DNA of 64,000 bases. Origin: Evernia prunastri. Lineage: Eukaryota > Ascomycota > Lecanoromycetes > Lecanorales > Parmeliaceae. The translations under genes were made by a program, and so were the position numbers. The stretch lies in contig NKYR01000033.1 of the NCBI GenBank assembly GCA_003184365.1, positions 125,728 to 189,727 on the forward strand, in the 5' to 3' direction. Within the stretch, counting starts at the first letter, position 1. Every line of letters begins with the position of its first letter. Positions 1 through 11,977 of the stretch are shown here, piece by piece. Under the pieces are notes generated by a model that worked only from the letters and a program-made list of their open reading frames with translations, was not told the origin of the DNA and ran no database searches.

Positions 1-1155
1 TATCCTTCCGACGCACTCACCGATACATAAGCTGATAGAAGACGGAGCTACATTAAGAGACCCACCTCACATCAAATCTCACCCCAAGTCGTGAGTCGTA
101 TAATGACGTGTTACCTGATTATTCTGTCAAAATTTCTCATATGGTGTGGATAATCTACCAGATCATACCCCTGAAAAATGGCAATCTACCAAATCATACC
201 CTTGTGGGCTATGGAAATGTAAGGATTCTATTTTTGGGGTATGAATTTGTAATTTACCCTTTTAAATCTTCTCATGTTATTGAATGCTGCCTGGAACTGA
301 CAAACAAAGATTGATTAGCTCGCGCAGTGGCGAGATGCATGCATCGCCTGCACATCAGTACGTATCATGCAGAGTTCTCGGGGAGAAGAATGAGCCGCGG
401 CGTGCAAGGCTGAGTGCTGATCGTCGACTGTTCGGGCACTTATTGTTGTATCAGGCCGTGGCGCATCACGGAAATGAGAGGTAATGGCTGGTCTTCGAGA
501 CGAGTTCAAAGCCCCTCGCTCGATCGGCTTCATTATCCGTTCTCTGCAAAGCGAACATGTCCGGTCTTATGCAATATCGCGAATATCTGCGGATTGCAGA
601 TCGCCATGGGAATGAAAGCGAAACCTGCATTGTCAATGTCTTCAGACCTTGTAGCGGCTAGCCCTTAGCCTCACCTTTTTGCAAGAAATCTTGAGGAATC
701 ATGCATATCACGCAACGATAGTTGATGAGGTGGTCCTCGGCGATCGAGTAAAAGCTGCAGCGAGGCTGTGAATGCTGTGATTGGCGCCCAAATGACTTTG
801 AAATGGACGTTGGTCCATAGCCAGCCTCGCCAGTCGGAAAAACTGCCTTGCAGCGCATGAAAATGTGATTTTGCGGCGTATACTGCTGGGAGTATTGCGT
901 TATGCGTATCATGCCTCCGCCATCCAAGTTTCCACTGATTCACTGCACTGCGTATTCGGTTCGAGATCGGCGCTTCGAGCTGAGTGCGGGGTCCGGTTAT
1001 GGGAAATGGTTCAGCTCGATTCTGCTTCGGGTGCACTCTTTGAATTTTTCTCACTTAACTCTTTCTTTAATCATATTCTCTTTCTACTATCCTCCGCTGC
1101 TAGCTTTTAGGTCTGCTCTCACATTTGCTGTCTATCAAACGGTTCATGATCGGCA
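1..1155. other. Intergenic, no supported gene
   Basis: No open frame here has a recognisable domain or a convincing splice structure. A short AT-rich direct duplication lies at 152-170 and 183-201; the two 19-nt units differ at one position. The last ~100 nt before 1156 are pyrimidine-rich and AT-rich, as expected of a fungal promoter or 5' UTR for the next gene. Confidence 0.5.
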
Positions 1156-3541
1156 ATGCAGGAGCCACAGGAATCCGATGAGGTTCTAGCATCGAGACGT
1201 TCATCACTAAGTGGCAATTCTTCAGCGATCCCCTCAATTTCTGGAGAGACAGACTCGTCTCTTAGAGAGACTCCTAGTGACTCTCCCGATACATCCAAGT
1301 TACTGCCATCCCGTTGCGGTTGTCCTGCAAGTTGTGCATCGGTCCTCGGAGACAGGTCTCGTGACAGGTGGAGTCACGAATCTCTGCTCGAAGGTTTTAA
1401 CTACCCTGAAGTGCGGGCTATCCAGAAAATCAAAGAGGAGCGGAAAAGGCCAAGAAAAGCGCGAGAACTCCAAAGACACAGATTAGGGCTCTGGCTTGTT
1501 CTCGTATACTCTGTCTCGACAATCTTCACATGGACAATCACTTGTGTGCTATGCTACAGACCGGTGACTCTTCCCACCTATTACGACCCGGGGTCGGATT
1601 ATACGAGAGCACAATACGATAGCAATGACCGCTGGAGACGGTTGACTAGAGTGACATCGGCTCTTGTAGGTTCCGTTACGATCCCTGTTACCTCTGCAGT
1701 ATGTGCCAAAGCTGCTGTCGTCTATTGTCAAAAGCATTCCTATCGACGTAATCAGATGATAACTATGCGCCAAATGATAGCACTTGCAGACAAGGGCTGG
1801 TCTGACATACAAATATTGCTCGATATAATGCGACCCAGTACTAGCCGCCGGACAAGAAGCACCTTGTTGATTATATCATGTCTGCTTTGTGGCCTCGGTA
1901 AGAACACGTGTCTCTGGCTTTTCGTGGATGCTAAGAAGCCCATATACAGGTATTGCTATTCCGTCACTACAGGAAGCCTTGGTCCAGACGATCCATGTGC
2001 AAGTCTCTACAAGCGACAGTTACGACAATATCAACTTGGGTATTCAACCAAATTGGCAAATGCTGAGTGCCATGCGCGATTCGATGAACGATTATTCAAA
2101 AATGGTTCAAGCCGTGACAGAGAACACTCTCTCGGCAACGTTGCCTAAGAACCGATCCTTTACCACGGCGAGCTCCAACTCGTCTACTGAATCTTGGGAT
2201 TCAACCGGTGCTTCATTCCTGGCATCTCCATTCTTCACCTCCTCTTTTCCAGTCGGAACAGATACTGGCAATTCCCGAGTGTACGCGATGCGTCTGAATT
2301 CCTCTCTTCAGTGCGATAGCATTGAACCATCAGAATTCCCAGCCCACTGTGGGGGAAGTAGGCCGTTCGAGACTACGTATTCTAATGTCAACAGCCCAGG
2401 GTCATCTCTGAATTCGTATTCTTGTAGCCTGTTCACTTTTCGAATATGTCTCCCGAGCGAGAGTAATCCCTGGTATGGGACCAATATCAGACAAGATACC
2501 ATGGAAGAATTTTTCTTAGACTTTCAATACACCAATGCGAAAGAGCGCGACACTTTGGAAGACGACGATATGACCATTGATCCGCTGACCAACTTCACTC
2601 GCCATTGCCGGTCAAATTCAACTTTAGGCTACTTTGAACTACCTAACAATTGGAACAACCTTTCGGCCGGATCCCTCTATGAAGGATGTTCCAACTCAAC
2701 GCCGAGTTGCCCAGAGCTGGACGTGATAAACAATGAAGGCGGTTTCGCTACTTCACCAGGTCCACTCAATACCTCCATACGCGCGATTTTCGGCGATGAT
2801 ACATACTTCAAGACTCTCAGTGTTGCGAATGATACTAGTGATAGTTACCACGAGCTCTGTTTACAGCTTCGCCCGCCTTTCCAAGGCTTGAGCACGCCCT
2901 TTTCAAATCAATCACTGTGGGATCCTACCAGCCCTTTAGAAAACTGTCAAGATTTGGATTATCGGCCTGGAATACTGGCAAGAATCCTCTATGACTGGCT
3001 CGTTAATTTCAGAAACCTAGACTCCATGATCGCAGCACTCTCTCTTACAATGTCTTTCAGCGACAAGGCAATACTCAACCAAGATGTGACTGAATCCATC
3101 GGGAATGACATCTATAATCCTCTAGGATATGGTATCATGAAGCCTTCGATGTCAAGAGCTGCGATGATAGTCCTCAGCGTCCTAATCCTGATCCAGCTCC
3201 TCGGGCTGTGGTTGATGGCACTCTACGCTCACAGCCGACCAACGTGGACAGACTCTCTCAACAGTTTTGCCCTCATGAGACTTGGAGCGGCAATGGCAGA
3301 CGACCTACCCTTGATATCCGCTATAGAAGCCGAGGAAATGACTGTGTTGGACGAGACACACGGCTGGGTCGGAGATAGTGGCGGGTCGGAGGAGTTCAGG
3401 ACGCTTACAATTGGGGGTCCGGAGCAGCTGAGGGAAAGGGAACGATACCGCATGATCAAAGCCGGGAGTACGATGCGCATGCGAGCCTGGGGCTACAACG
3501 GATTCCGTAGGAAGTCTGTCTATGACGTGATAGGAGAGTAG
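1156..3541 (+). CDS. Uncharacterised multi-pass membrane glycoprotein, ~777 aa
   Basis: Two exons, 1156-1897 and 1950-3541, are joined over a 52-nt GT-AG intron with a GCTAAG branch site; the splice restores a Gly codon and one frame of about 777 residues. The first ~110 residues are Ser-rich and cytosolic in character. Three hydrophobic segments follow at about 113-135, 168-190 and 237-258, then a ~390-residue Cys-containing region with many N-glycosylation sequons (for example NRS, NFT, NST, NDT, NQS). A fourth segment (IVLSVLILIQLLGLWLMAL) lies at about 652-677 before an acidic, then basic tail. A large luminal or extracellular loop between segments 3 and 4 is the simplest topology. It resembles the large uncharacterised families of fungal plasma-membrane proteins; I cannot assign a function. 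The start is the first in-frame ATG of the open frame. Confidence 0.75.
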
Positions 3542-4325
3542 GGGAAACCTGATGGAGCTGGACAGCCGTCCACATGAGGACGGCCCCTTGGGCCTCGGCC
3601 GGAGCCTATTCACTTTCAACAAACGTTCGTACGCTAATGTGCAGAAACCTCCAACTCACTGTCTAAAACCAACGATTTTTCCCTTCTTAGCTGCATCCAT
3701 CAGACCGCCTCTTTGATACGCAGGGGCTGCTGGAATCCTAGGCGGCTACGGAGAAACGCCTCAGTCTGTTGGCCGGAGTATTATCACCCAATGGTCCTAG
3801 GTTCGGCTCCCAATGGCGCTGGTACAATGCTGTGACGGTTTCGTGTTTCATTTCTGGCAATGCCATTGCCACCAGTCGCTCGGTATCTTCCCCAATGGAG
3901 CCTTGATTGGTTGCGAATTTAAAGTACGCTGGGAGGTCGTTCAAGGGTCGTCACATGTTGGGGCGGGTCGTATTGGTCATAGTATCCAGTACTTACTCGA
4001 GTTGGTATTCTCAGTACCCTTGCTCCGCAAATGATAGCGCTGGAACAAACAACGACTTCAACCCTCGTTTTCTTGGTGAATAATGTTTCTGAGGAAAAGA
4101 GGAAGAAACAAGGTGAATGGCAGGGTTTCAGAGAACATCGCAAACTTCAGATCTGTCATCATGGACTTCTTCAATAAACTTCTCGGTATGATGCGGTGTC
4201 GAGGAAATGATTCTCATGCCACCGGGTACCAAACACTATCCCGATAAGTAGTCCTATTATCAAGGTTCGATCTAATGGTGCAAAATCCCCCTCCAGTCCA
4301 TAACAACGTCTTTGCTTCCTGCACC
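3542..4325. other. Intergenic, with a dispersed repeat fragment
   Basis: No gene is supported. The segment around 3798-3862 shares a 15-nt exact block (AATGGCGCTGGTACA) with the LTR-like sequence near 14278-14292. Both copies have a GGTTCG motif 5' of the block and CGGTTTC 3' of it, so this is probably a small relic of a shared mobile element. Confidence 0.35.
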
Positions 4326-5260
4326 ATGGCTACCGCATCGACCGTAATCATCTCGGCGGACCCGGAAGCCGATTTTTCCGTGCCAGCTCCCACGGAGGAA
4401 GTAGCAGCGAGGGTATCAACGCTCCTGCAAAAGAAACATGAAAAGAACGATATCTTTCTTCGCGGATTTAGGACTTCATCGTAGGTCTGTGCTCATTGCA
4501 CTTGAGCGGAGTCTTGATCTCTACGTTCAGGCAAGGTTGGTCAGGCTCAAGCTCTCGTGAGAGACGAGTCTTTAACTCATGGTCCCTGGGTCTATATATA
4601 CATTTGTTGCCACGTTCTAGATATACTTCAACCTCTCCGGCGCGCTCTATTGACCACTACAGACCACATAGTACACCGCATCTGTACTAGTTTCGCCCTC
4701 GGCTCTCCACTTGATGTCATCCAAGAGGACTACGACGAGAGAAACTTTTCCTATCAGCGGCCCTCACCGCCTCTCCGTGGTCATCTGGCGTAAGAGCTGC
4801 ACGATCCTGAGGTGCTCATGGCCCACATGTTCAAACGAAACAACTACCTTGATGAGCTAATCGTTATCGAAGGAGAGATCAAACGGAAGGGGTTTGAAGA
4901 TGTCCTCGAACGAATACATCTTCAAAAACGAGAGAGCAAATATCAGGTTCAACAGATTGTTTGGTGGTAAGCTTCTACCTTCCCAAGTATCCGGCCCATG
5001 ATTCTCATCGGGCTCAGGTAATCTGCATCGGATGATACAGCCACGGTTCGGAGTCGTGTTCAAGCAACCAGCAATCATTGCAGAGGCTGTGGGTCAGACG
5101 GCTGTCCATTCAGAATGGTTAGATCCGTTCTTGATCGAAGCGAAGCCTCCGGATTGCCTGGTGAAACCACTTAGACAAAAAATGGGCCGACGAAAACTTG
5201 AATGCTGCTACGCGATGGGAAGATGACAACACAATGCGCGTTAGCATATGAATTTGTGGC
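4326..5260 (+). pseudogene. Decayed questin-oxidase-like (DUF4243) gene
   Basis: Pieces of one protein family occur in order but in different frames and are interrupted by stops. From ATG 4326 the reading gives an N-terminus ending in LLQKKHEKNDIFLRGF, then a stop at 4482-4484. The frame through 4557-4790 contains DHIVHRICTSFALGSPLDVI and a YQRP motif, ends in TAA, and continues in the same frame beyond it with ELHDPEVL and GEIKRKGFEDVLERI. At 5032-5220 the reading gives RFGVVFKQPAIIAEAV and WLDPFLIEA, followed by a frame change into FVADHVGTAVS. These are hallmark segments of questin oxidase-like proteins (PF14027), a Baeyer-Villiger-type family common in aromatic polyketide clusters. The C-terminal third is not recognisable. 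At least one nonsense codon and two frame changes make it non-functional unless unseen introns account for them. No polyketide synthase is nearby. Confidence 0.72.
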
Positions 5261-7823
5261 TGATCATGTTGGGACCGCAGTATCAAGGACAGATCGTAAG
5301 TGGTGCCGCCAGGCCTGTTCTGAGATTGGAGAACCAAATGTTAATTGTAGTTAGCGAGAAGGGCAAGTGAAAATGATTCGGTCCTAGGAGAGTAGGTCCA
5401 GCGCTCCATTTTTTCATCTTAGACGCAAGACCTAGGTTCGACGTTTGAATGCTGCATATAGCTGCAGGCAAGCTCTAGTGCACCGGCAATGGTATTCATG
5501 TCAAGTAGCTGTTTAATAAATTACCGAAAGCAAACGGCAGTCAACAAGAGCTCATCGAAACGCAAAAATCGCACTAGACAAAGTAGAAGCCTCGAGAATT
5601 TTATCGAAGCCAATGCTTCTTCTCCGCCCCCGCCGAGTAGTGTGCTATCTTTTCTATCCCCCGTCCCTTTACGTTCTGTCAACCTTCCTGCGTCGACAAA
5701 GAACTGATTGATTCATTTGTTTTTCTGCGAGCCTGCCATTAAGGAAACTTCATCTTTGGCATGGATGAGCAGATTCGTCTGCCATGCATTTATCAGACTG
5801 GTTGATGAGGGTGCCGTCGCCAACGCAAGCTGTTGGGTAACGTAAATTAAAGCCAGAGCTTTGGCCGCTATCTATGTCCAATCCTGTAGATGAGGGTCAT
5901 TAAACCTTGGCCTGCAGAGAGTCATTGAAGGTGCAGTCCAGTCCTCCGATGAAAGCCTGTATCGCAGTCTTCACGGGCCCAAATGAGAAGCTACCAGAGG
6001 CCTTCTTCGATATGGCGTAAGTTGTAAGTAGGACACATAAGAAGATTCATCCTTGTAATGAACAGTGGAACAGAAGGGGGAAGTACTCCTGGCCCAAGGA
6101 TTGTTTGCAACTTCCATTGTTCGTGGCTTCCAAAGCTGGCATATCAGTAAATTCCAAGAACATTCAGGGGCATGGGATAGAAACGAAAGAACTCCCCTCC
6201 AATGTATAGTTGCCCCGTCCACAGCCTAAGCTCTTGCCGTTACACTTCTTCCGAACGTAAACAAATCTCTCGCCTCCAATCTCCCTCTTTTCTTTTCTCC
6301 GTCCATCTTCTCTCTTCCTCTTCCCCATCCACCACCCTTCTTTCCCAACGTTCATCTCCTCTCTGAATCATTTGTCATCTGCCTGCATACCGCTTTGATT
6401 GATGGCTCAGCAGAGAGCTTCACTGTCGTCCTGGCACAAGCTCGTTAGGCTTTAGAGGGTTGTCAGATGGTGAGCTTCTTCTCCTCTTCTCTGCCACCAA
6501 CTCAGCATCCTCAGAGTGCAGCAACGGGGATCCTCAACCCCTTCCTCCAAAGCAGCCTTCATGAGTCATGGACTATCAATATGCTGGGCGAACGCCGCAG
6601 CTTTGGCCGCAAGCCAGAGCTTTGCAGACGAGTTGGTCGACTTGTGCCTCTGCTCATCACACAAAGTCGAGGACTCAGACATATGCTGACATCGAGGCAG
6701 GGCAGATCCATACAGGCTGCCGGCCAGTCCAACGTCCGCTATTGTCATCACAGTCTTTTGAACCTCATGAGTGTGAACAACCGGCACAGAGACCGATACG
6801 GGAAGAGTATAGCTTCTGGCAGCTGCTCACGCATATCATAAAAGGCCAGTGATTCGATGATTGCTCCTCAGTTATTCCAATGACGATGGGCCACTTTTTT
6901 CCGTGCTAATCTTCTGACGACCTGATGGACCCCCATTTTTTGGATTAAGTTCCTGGGGGGGTGAAGGGTCAATGATGAAACCGTTTTTTAAGGTTGAGTT
7001 GTTGAGAATTTTTGAGTGTAGCATAGGTACGTTGAGGCGGGCTTAGCGGGTAATGAATTATTCTTTGCCAGGTGCCCAGCCTCGGAAACTCCTCTACTTT
7101 CCTACCAGCACACAGTATCTCGAATGAACGGCCTTACACCATGCCATCCTTTGGAAGCTCGATCGTCTGGAGAGGTGAGCGCGCAGATCTGCAGATGGAG
7201 CTTTGACACAGTGACACTGAGAGACAGGTGTTGGTGGACATGGATTGTAGACTACTCGTAGAGCTAGGGCTACTCTATATGACTGGACTGCATGATATTT
7301 GTATGTAGATACCTATGGTCAAGAAACGGTATCTACTTGCTTAAATGCTACTGTATTAATGCGTACCTAAGGTACCTAGTCGTCGACCCCGCGCCTTACC
7401 TTAGCTTAACTTTATGTTACGAGCCCCTCCACACTCTTGTAGATTAGGGTTATAAAACCCTAATCTGCAAGGGACTCCAGAACCCCCGGTCCCCGGACTC
7501 GCCCATGACCATGTAAATGTTACTCTAGACGGGAAGCTGTGGCACGAAACATTCATAATGCTGCGCTCTCCTTAATCCCCGTTTCTTCATCTTTGCATAC
7601 GACTGTGATGAGTACACATTTTGCTATTGTTTATTTTCATCCCGGTGTTTGTAGCTCAACGCATATGCTCTTTCCCTTGAACCCCTTCAGACCGCCAGAC
7701 CATTTGTCTGACCAACCATTCAACCGTTCAAGTAAACGCTGCGTGGATACTTATTTTAATCGCTTCTCTTCTCTTTTTGTATACATCCCTTGAGTTACTC
7801 TCCTGCCATTCAATTGACCCAAG
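5261..7823. other. Long gene-poor intergenic region
   Basis: Over 2.5 kb only short overlapping frames without domain signals are present. The stretch 6240-6360 is pyrimidine-rich. The part near 7320-7400 contains GGTACCTAAGGTACC-like motifs that recur at 13330, 23160, 23250 and 31170. A telomere-like hairpin lies at 7441-7466. The ~200 nt before 7824 are pyrimidine-rich and probably form the AFI1 promoter and 5' UTR. Confidence 0.45.
7441..7466. repeat. Perfect 11-nt inverted repeat containing TTAGGG
   Basis: The arms AGATTAGGGTT and AACCCTAATCT are separated by four bases. Beyond the perfect core, pairing continues with a few wobble or mismatched positions to about 7434 and 7473. The arm includes one telomere-type TTAGGG unit. 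It may be a foldback element end or chance; it is not tandemly repeated, so it is not a telomere. Confidence 0.6.
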
Positions 7824-10412
7824 ATGACCTCAGTCCTGTCCTACCGACCTTCTACAAGCGGCGCTGGTAGTGCAAACACCCTTCTTAACCGCCAGACCTC
7901 CTTGTCCTCCTTTCCCTCTACTCGAACACCATCCAACCCTTCTATACGTAATGGCACGGGCACCGCTCCTCCTCTGCCGCACAGGGAGTCGGTCAATAGC
8001 AGCTCAAGGACCCCATCAACCCCTTCCTCGACCAAGCCCACCCCCCAACGCAACCGTGCATCACGGCCAGCAAAGAAATTAAGATCGCAGTATCCGGCAG
8101 AATCGACAGAGAAACATGTTGAATATATACTTGTTGCATCATTTCACGTCGACCGCGGGCCGATTATGGAACATCAGTACCCAGGAGCAATCAGCGGTGA
8201 TGAGAACATGCTTGCGGAACTCATGTTGCCGGACCAAGTACATAACAGAAAGGAGGATTGGACGATATTTTTCTTACATAAAGACACAAGTGAAGCGGAG
8301 GAAGCGGCAGAAGACGACGGTGCAGAGCAAAAGGCAGCTACGGAGGATGATTCAGGAAATGCTGATGGTGCACGAAGCATGACTGATGTGGATGGCGAGA
8401 CGCACACAGCAGAGCCTGATGGGGGAGAATACGAGGATGAGGACGATGTAGAAGGAGGAGAAGGACCGCCATTGATATATGTACTAAATTTAGTAAACAC
8501 CAAACACGACGCAGCAGCGAAAAGGTGTGTACCTACCCACTCTGAACCAAGGACATGCTTTTCTAACCCATGCTTCTGGTAGAGGCGCAGTGGTTAAGGC
8601 CATGGCTATCTGTACTCGACATCCATTTCTTCACATTTATAAGGTATAGGACCCTCTCATTACCTCCTGCTACTCAACCAGATCTCGTGCAGAAGCTGAC
8701 CGATATTGGAGCCCCTTCTGTTATTAGCGCTCGAGGAATACTTCAAATCGCCATTTCCGGAGACACTTGAGCATTTATACAACGCAGTTAATTCCATGGA
8801 CTTATCACTAATGCCACGACTGTCTACGCTTGAACGACATATTCTGCTAGCGAGCGATACCAAAGATCTATTCGTTGAAAAGTTTGATCAGATGATAAGA
8901 CAACGTCTTGCGGAGGAGGCAAAAACTGATGCAATATCATCATCAGACTCATCATCAAAGTCTTCGCCATCAAAACATTTAGCATTGAAATCCTCCCCAG
9001 ATCTTGTTGGTCACCGACCGCGATACACTGTTCCCAGGGATACACACGAATTCGAGTCCAGGGTTGTTTACAATCAGATCCCCGTCCCAATCAAAGTACC
9101 ATCTGGCGTTTCACCGGAGACGGTTGGCGACTTCTCTCTCATTAAGCTAATCCAGACGTTCTCACCGCCTCATAATGCTACCATTCAGCCTTTCGCTCTA
9201 CATCCTCATTTGACTACCAGCGGCGCCTATACCCATCCTATCATTGTTCTTGTTAATGCATTACTTACTCAGAAGCGTATCATTTTTTTAGGTCACAATA
9301 GGCCTTCTGGTGAAGTTGCTGAAGCCGTCCTCGCTGCATGTGCATTAGCATCTGGAGGAGTCTTGCGAGGCTTCACACGGCATGCATTCCCCTACACCGA
9401 CCTCTCCAAAATAGACGACTTACTCAACGTCCCTGGATTTATCGCTGGTGTTACAAATCCGAACTTCGCAAATCATCCCGAGTGGTGGGATCTTCTTTGC
9501 GACGTACCTACTGGCCGAATGAAGGTCAGCAGCCGCATCGAAAACGCTAGCGTAACAGAAGGTCTCTCGTATTTTCAGCAGCAGAATCCCCATTATGCAA
9601 TCAATGCCAACGGAGTAAGTTCGACCGCGTCTTCGCTGGCCTCGAACAGCGATCCCACTGGCGATACTGCTTTCATCGAGGACATGGTCCGCAGCGTCAG
9701 CTCCCGACACGGTGAATCAGCTATCCGATCGAAGTGGAGAGACTACATCATCAAATTTACACGGATCGCTGCTGCCTTCGAGGAGTCAGTGTACGGCGCT
9801 TCTGCACTAGACGTTGGAGCCTCGGAAGCGGATGCCGGCGCCTATGGTGTTCGCGGCCATGGATATGTGTGGCCCGATGATGCCGCAAAAGCTCGCGAGC
9901 TAGGGGCTAATGTTTGGCGAATTGAAGGCTGGCGCAACACACGTAGCTACTATGCCTTCATTCAGGATCTTGCTGCGATGTGGGAACGTAAACCAATCCG
10001 ATCGCTAGATCTCGCACATCAGCACGACCGTCTTCGGAGTTTGAAGCTTAGTCATAACGAAAGCGGTGCTATTTACCTTGCTCTTTCGGCCTCGGTGAAG
10101 ACGTATGATGAGGTGTGCCAGCTTTTGTGCGTGACGCCGGAGAACAATGCGGGTTTGTTCTACATCAGCCTGGGTCTTTTCCATCCCGATGCCAAGGTCA
10201 GGGTGGCAACTGCCGAGCTGTTGGAGCGTATGATGGGACATGAAGTCGGTCGACATTTCTGGGCCCAGCTAGGCCGGTTCGCCAAGCTGGCTTTCTCCAG
10301 AGTGAAGAAGGAGATTCTGAAAGGCAGCGAGTCTGGAGATAGTCCCGTGGAGAATGGGACGGGCTTGGGGTTAGATGCTAGGGTGAGAGCTGGTATGGGA
10401 AGAGCGAGCTGA
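7824..10412 (+). CDS. AFI1: Afi1-like DENN/SPA polarity protein
   Basis: Three exons (7824-8524, 8583-8643, 8712-10412) join in frame over introns of 58 nt (CTAAC branch) and 68 nt, giving about 820 aa. S. cerevisiae Afi1 is about 890 aa. The first ~85 residues are Ser/Thr/Pro-rich. The conserved docking domain begins near residue 97 (KHVEYILVASFHVDRGPIME), is interrupted by an acidic Glu/Asp insert, and resumes as LIYVLNLVNTKHD. The tiny middle exon supplies GAVVKAMAICTRHPFLHIYK. The following part carries the SPA (stabilisation of polarity axis) region, including IIVLVNALLTQKRIIFLGH and PYTDLSKIDDLL. In yeast Afi1 docks the Arf3 GTPase at the polarised cell cortex; a role in hyphal polarity here is inference from the family. 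Conserved single-copy character and regular introns suggest an intact gene. Confidence 0.88.
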
Positions 10413-10765
10413 TCGTTCATTGACCTTTTTCGATTAATGATGGTGATGATGATGATCTGCAACGACTTGCTTTCCCAGGGACCATGCCGAATCCAGGCTA
10501 GATATCCTATGATAGAGGAAGCCATACTACTTTTTTGCTGCCATAATAAGTCACTTTTAGAAACCTACAGCCCATATCAACGTACAGAAACGAGCAAGGT
10601 CACCCAATCATCCGTATCTAGCCTCCAGTGGATCATCAGGATCTCAGCACACATTTTTCCAACACATGCATAACATCGGGCACACTCTTCGTTCTAACCA
10701 CCACTTATTTCCACAACCCACCAAGCCTTCCACACTTACACTTGACTTCCCCGAACCCACCCCCC

Positions 10766-10773
10766 NNNNNNNN
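10766..10773. other. Unresolved bases (8 N)
   Basis: Eight N characters lie between CCCCC and CCTCCCC. This looks like an unresolved C homopolymer in the assembly; no coding sequence crosses it. Confidence 0.98.
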
Positions 10774-11161
10774 CCTCCCCGGGCCTCCACCGTCCTAAGC
10801 CCCCAAACAGAACCGAAGAATGAGAAGCAGCGTGACGACCTCGGAAATCAAACGGCTCAGCCCAAGACCGTACGCCCTCTCCACCGGCGAAGGGATGGAT
10901 ACCGCCAGCGAGCTAGGAAGGAAGGAACTTGCTGAGTGCCGTCTGGGCAGGTCTTTGCGTGTGTGTGTGTTCTCGGGAAATTTTTGTCCTGCTGGCGAAT
11001 GTCCTCTGGGCAGCTTTGTTGAGATCGTTGGTGTATAAAGTATGTACTGGCGGACAGATTCAGGGTCTACGAGAACGATCTAGTTTCTCCTCTGCTGACG
11101 ATACCGCCTGGGAGTGAACGAGGGCGAAGATCCTGGCCTCTGTCGTTGGAGGGCGGCTAGC

Positions 11162-11182
11162 GCATGTGCATGTGCATGTGCA
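11162..11182. repeat. GCATGT microsatellite
   Basis: The hexamer GCATGT is repeated about 3.5 times (11162-11182) in intergenic sequence. Confidence 0.9.
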
Positions 11183-11977
11183 GTTTACGCAGAATGGGTC
11201 TCGGTTCCGGGGGGATGAACTTTTAATTGCTAGGAAACTTTCGCTTCGCAGCTCTGCGTTGCAGGGAGGACGGGAAAGAGGCATACGCTTGAGGGGTTCG
11301 TAGCTGTGGCGATTGTGCTATCCTTGTATTGGGCAGAATACCGCATTTGTATGTATGTTGCGCGAATCGCCATTGGCTATGTGACTTCGCATCTGGGAGG
11401 GACGTCGTGTCTGCAAGAAGTGCGGCCCTGGCTAGACAATCGGTCTCGCAGTCCTGGGTGTCTGTCATCAGCTCTACGAGCAGGCCCATCATATTCTTTT
11501 GGACCACCAATGCTTTTTTGTTCGATGACCCCCTGTCGTTTAGGCGAATTTATCTCGAGCTCAGCTGCTGTCAAAGTTGAAGTCTCTCCCTCCGCCTCAG
11601 CAGAGTAGTCAGGGACCAAAGCTCTGCTACTTGCTCGACGGATCGGATCATTAAGCACCTTGAGGAATGAGCAAGATGCAAAGCAGCTTGAGATTGAGCG
11701 CATGCGTTTGGAGAAGCGTGATGGCGTCGAACAGCGAAGGAAGAACAAGGAAGGGAGAGCGAAGACGGAGAAAGTCCTTAGAGAGGCGGCTGAACAGGCA
11801 AAGACAGAAGCTTCGAGTCAAATTCTGGAGCTGCAGGTTGGACGTGCTGCAAGGCGTAGCTGGATGAATTAATCCGACCTGCTATCCGTCCAGCAATAAG
11901 ATGGATCAAGATGCCAACAGGAAGTTCGAGAGATGCGTTTAGCGGCAAAGATATCCTTTCAACCCAAGTCTATCCCT

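Larger units (their letters stand above)
10413..11977. other. Intergenic with assembly gap and short repeats
   Basis: The 3' flank of AFI1 and the convergent 3' end of the next gene lie here. There are eight unknown bases at 10766-10773 inside a C-rich run, and a (GT)n tract near 10959-10970. A short charged frame at 11660-11872 could form a coiled coil but has no start context, intron structure or recognised family, so I do not call it a gene. Confidence 0.5.

Noticed and set aside
671..1054. 127-codon minus-strand frame near the window start
   Set aside because: Overlaps other equally open frames and shows no family resemblance.
3790..3815. tRNA-like B-box (GGTTCG) near 3800 and 14265
   Set aside because: No A-box at proper spacing and no cloverleaf; treated as part of a dispersed repeat. 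No tRNA or rRNA gene could be supported anywhere in the window.
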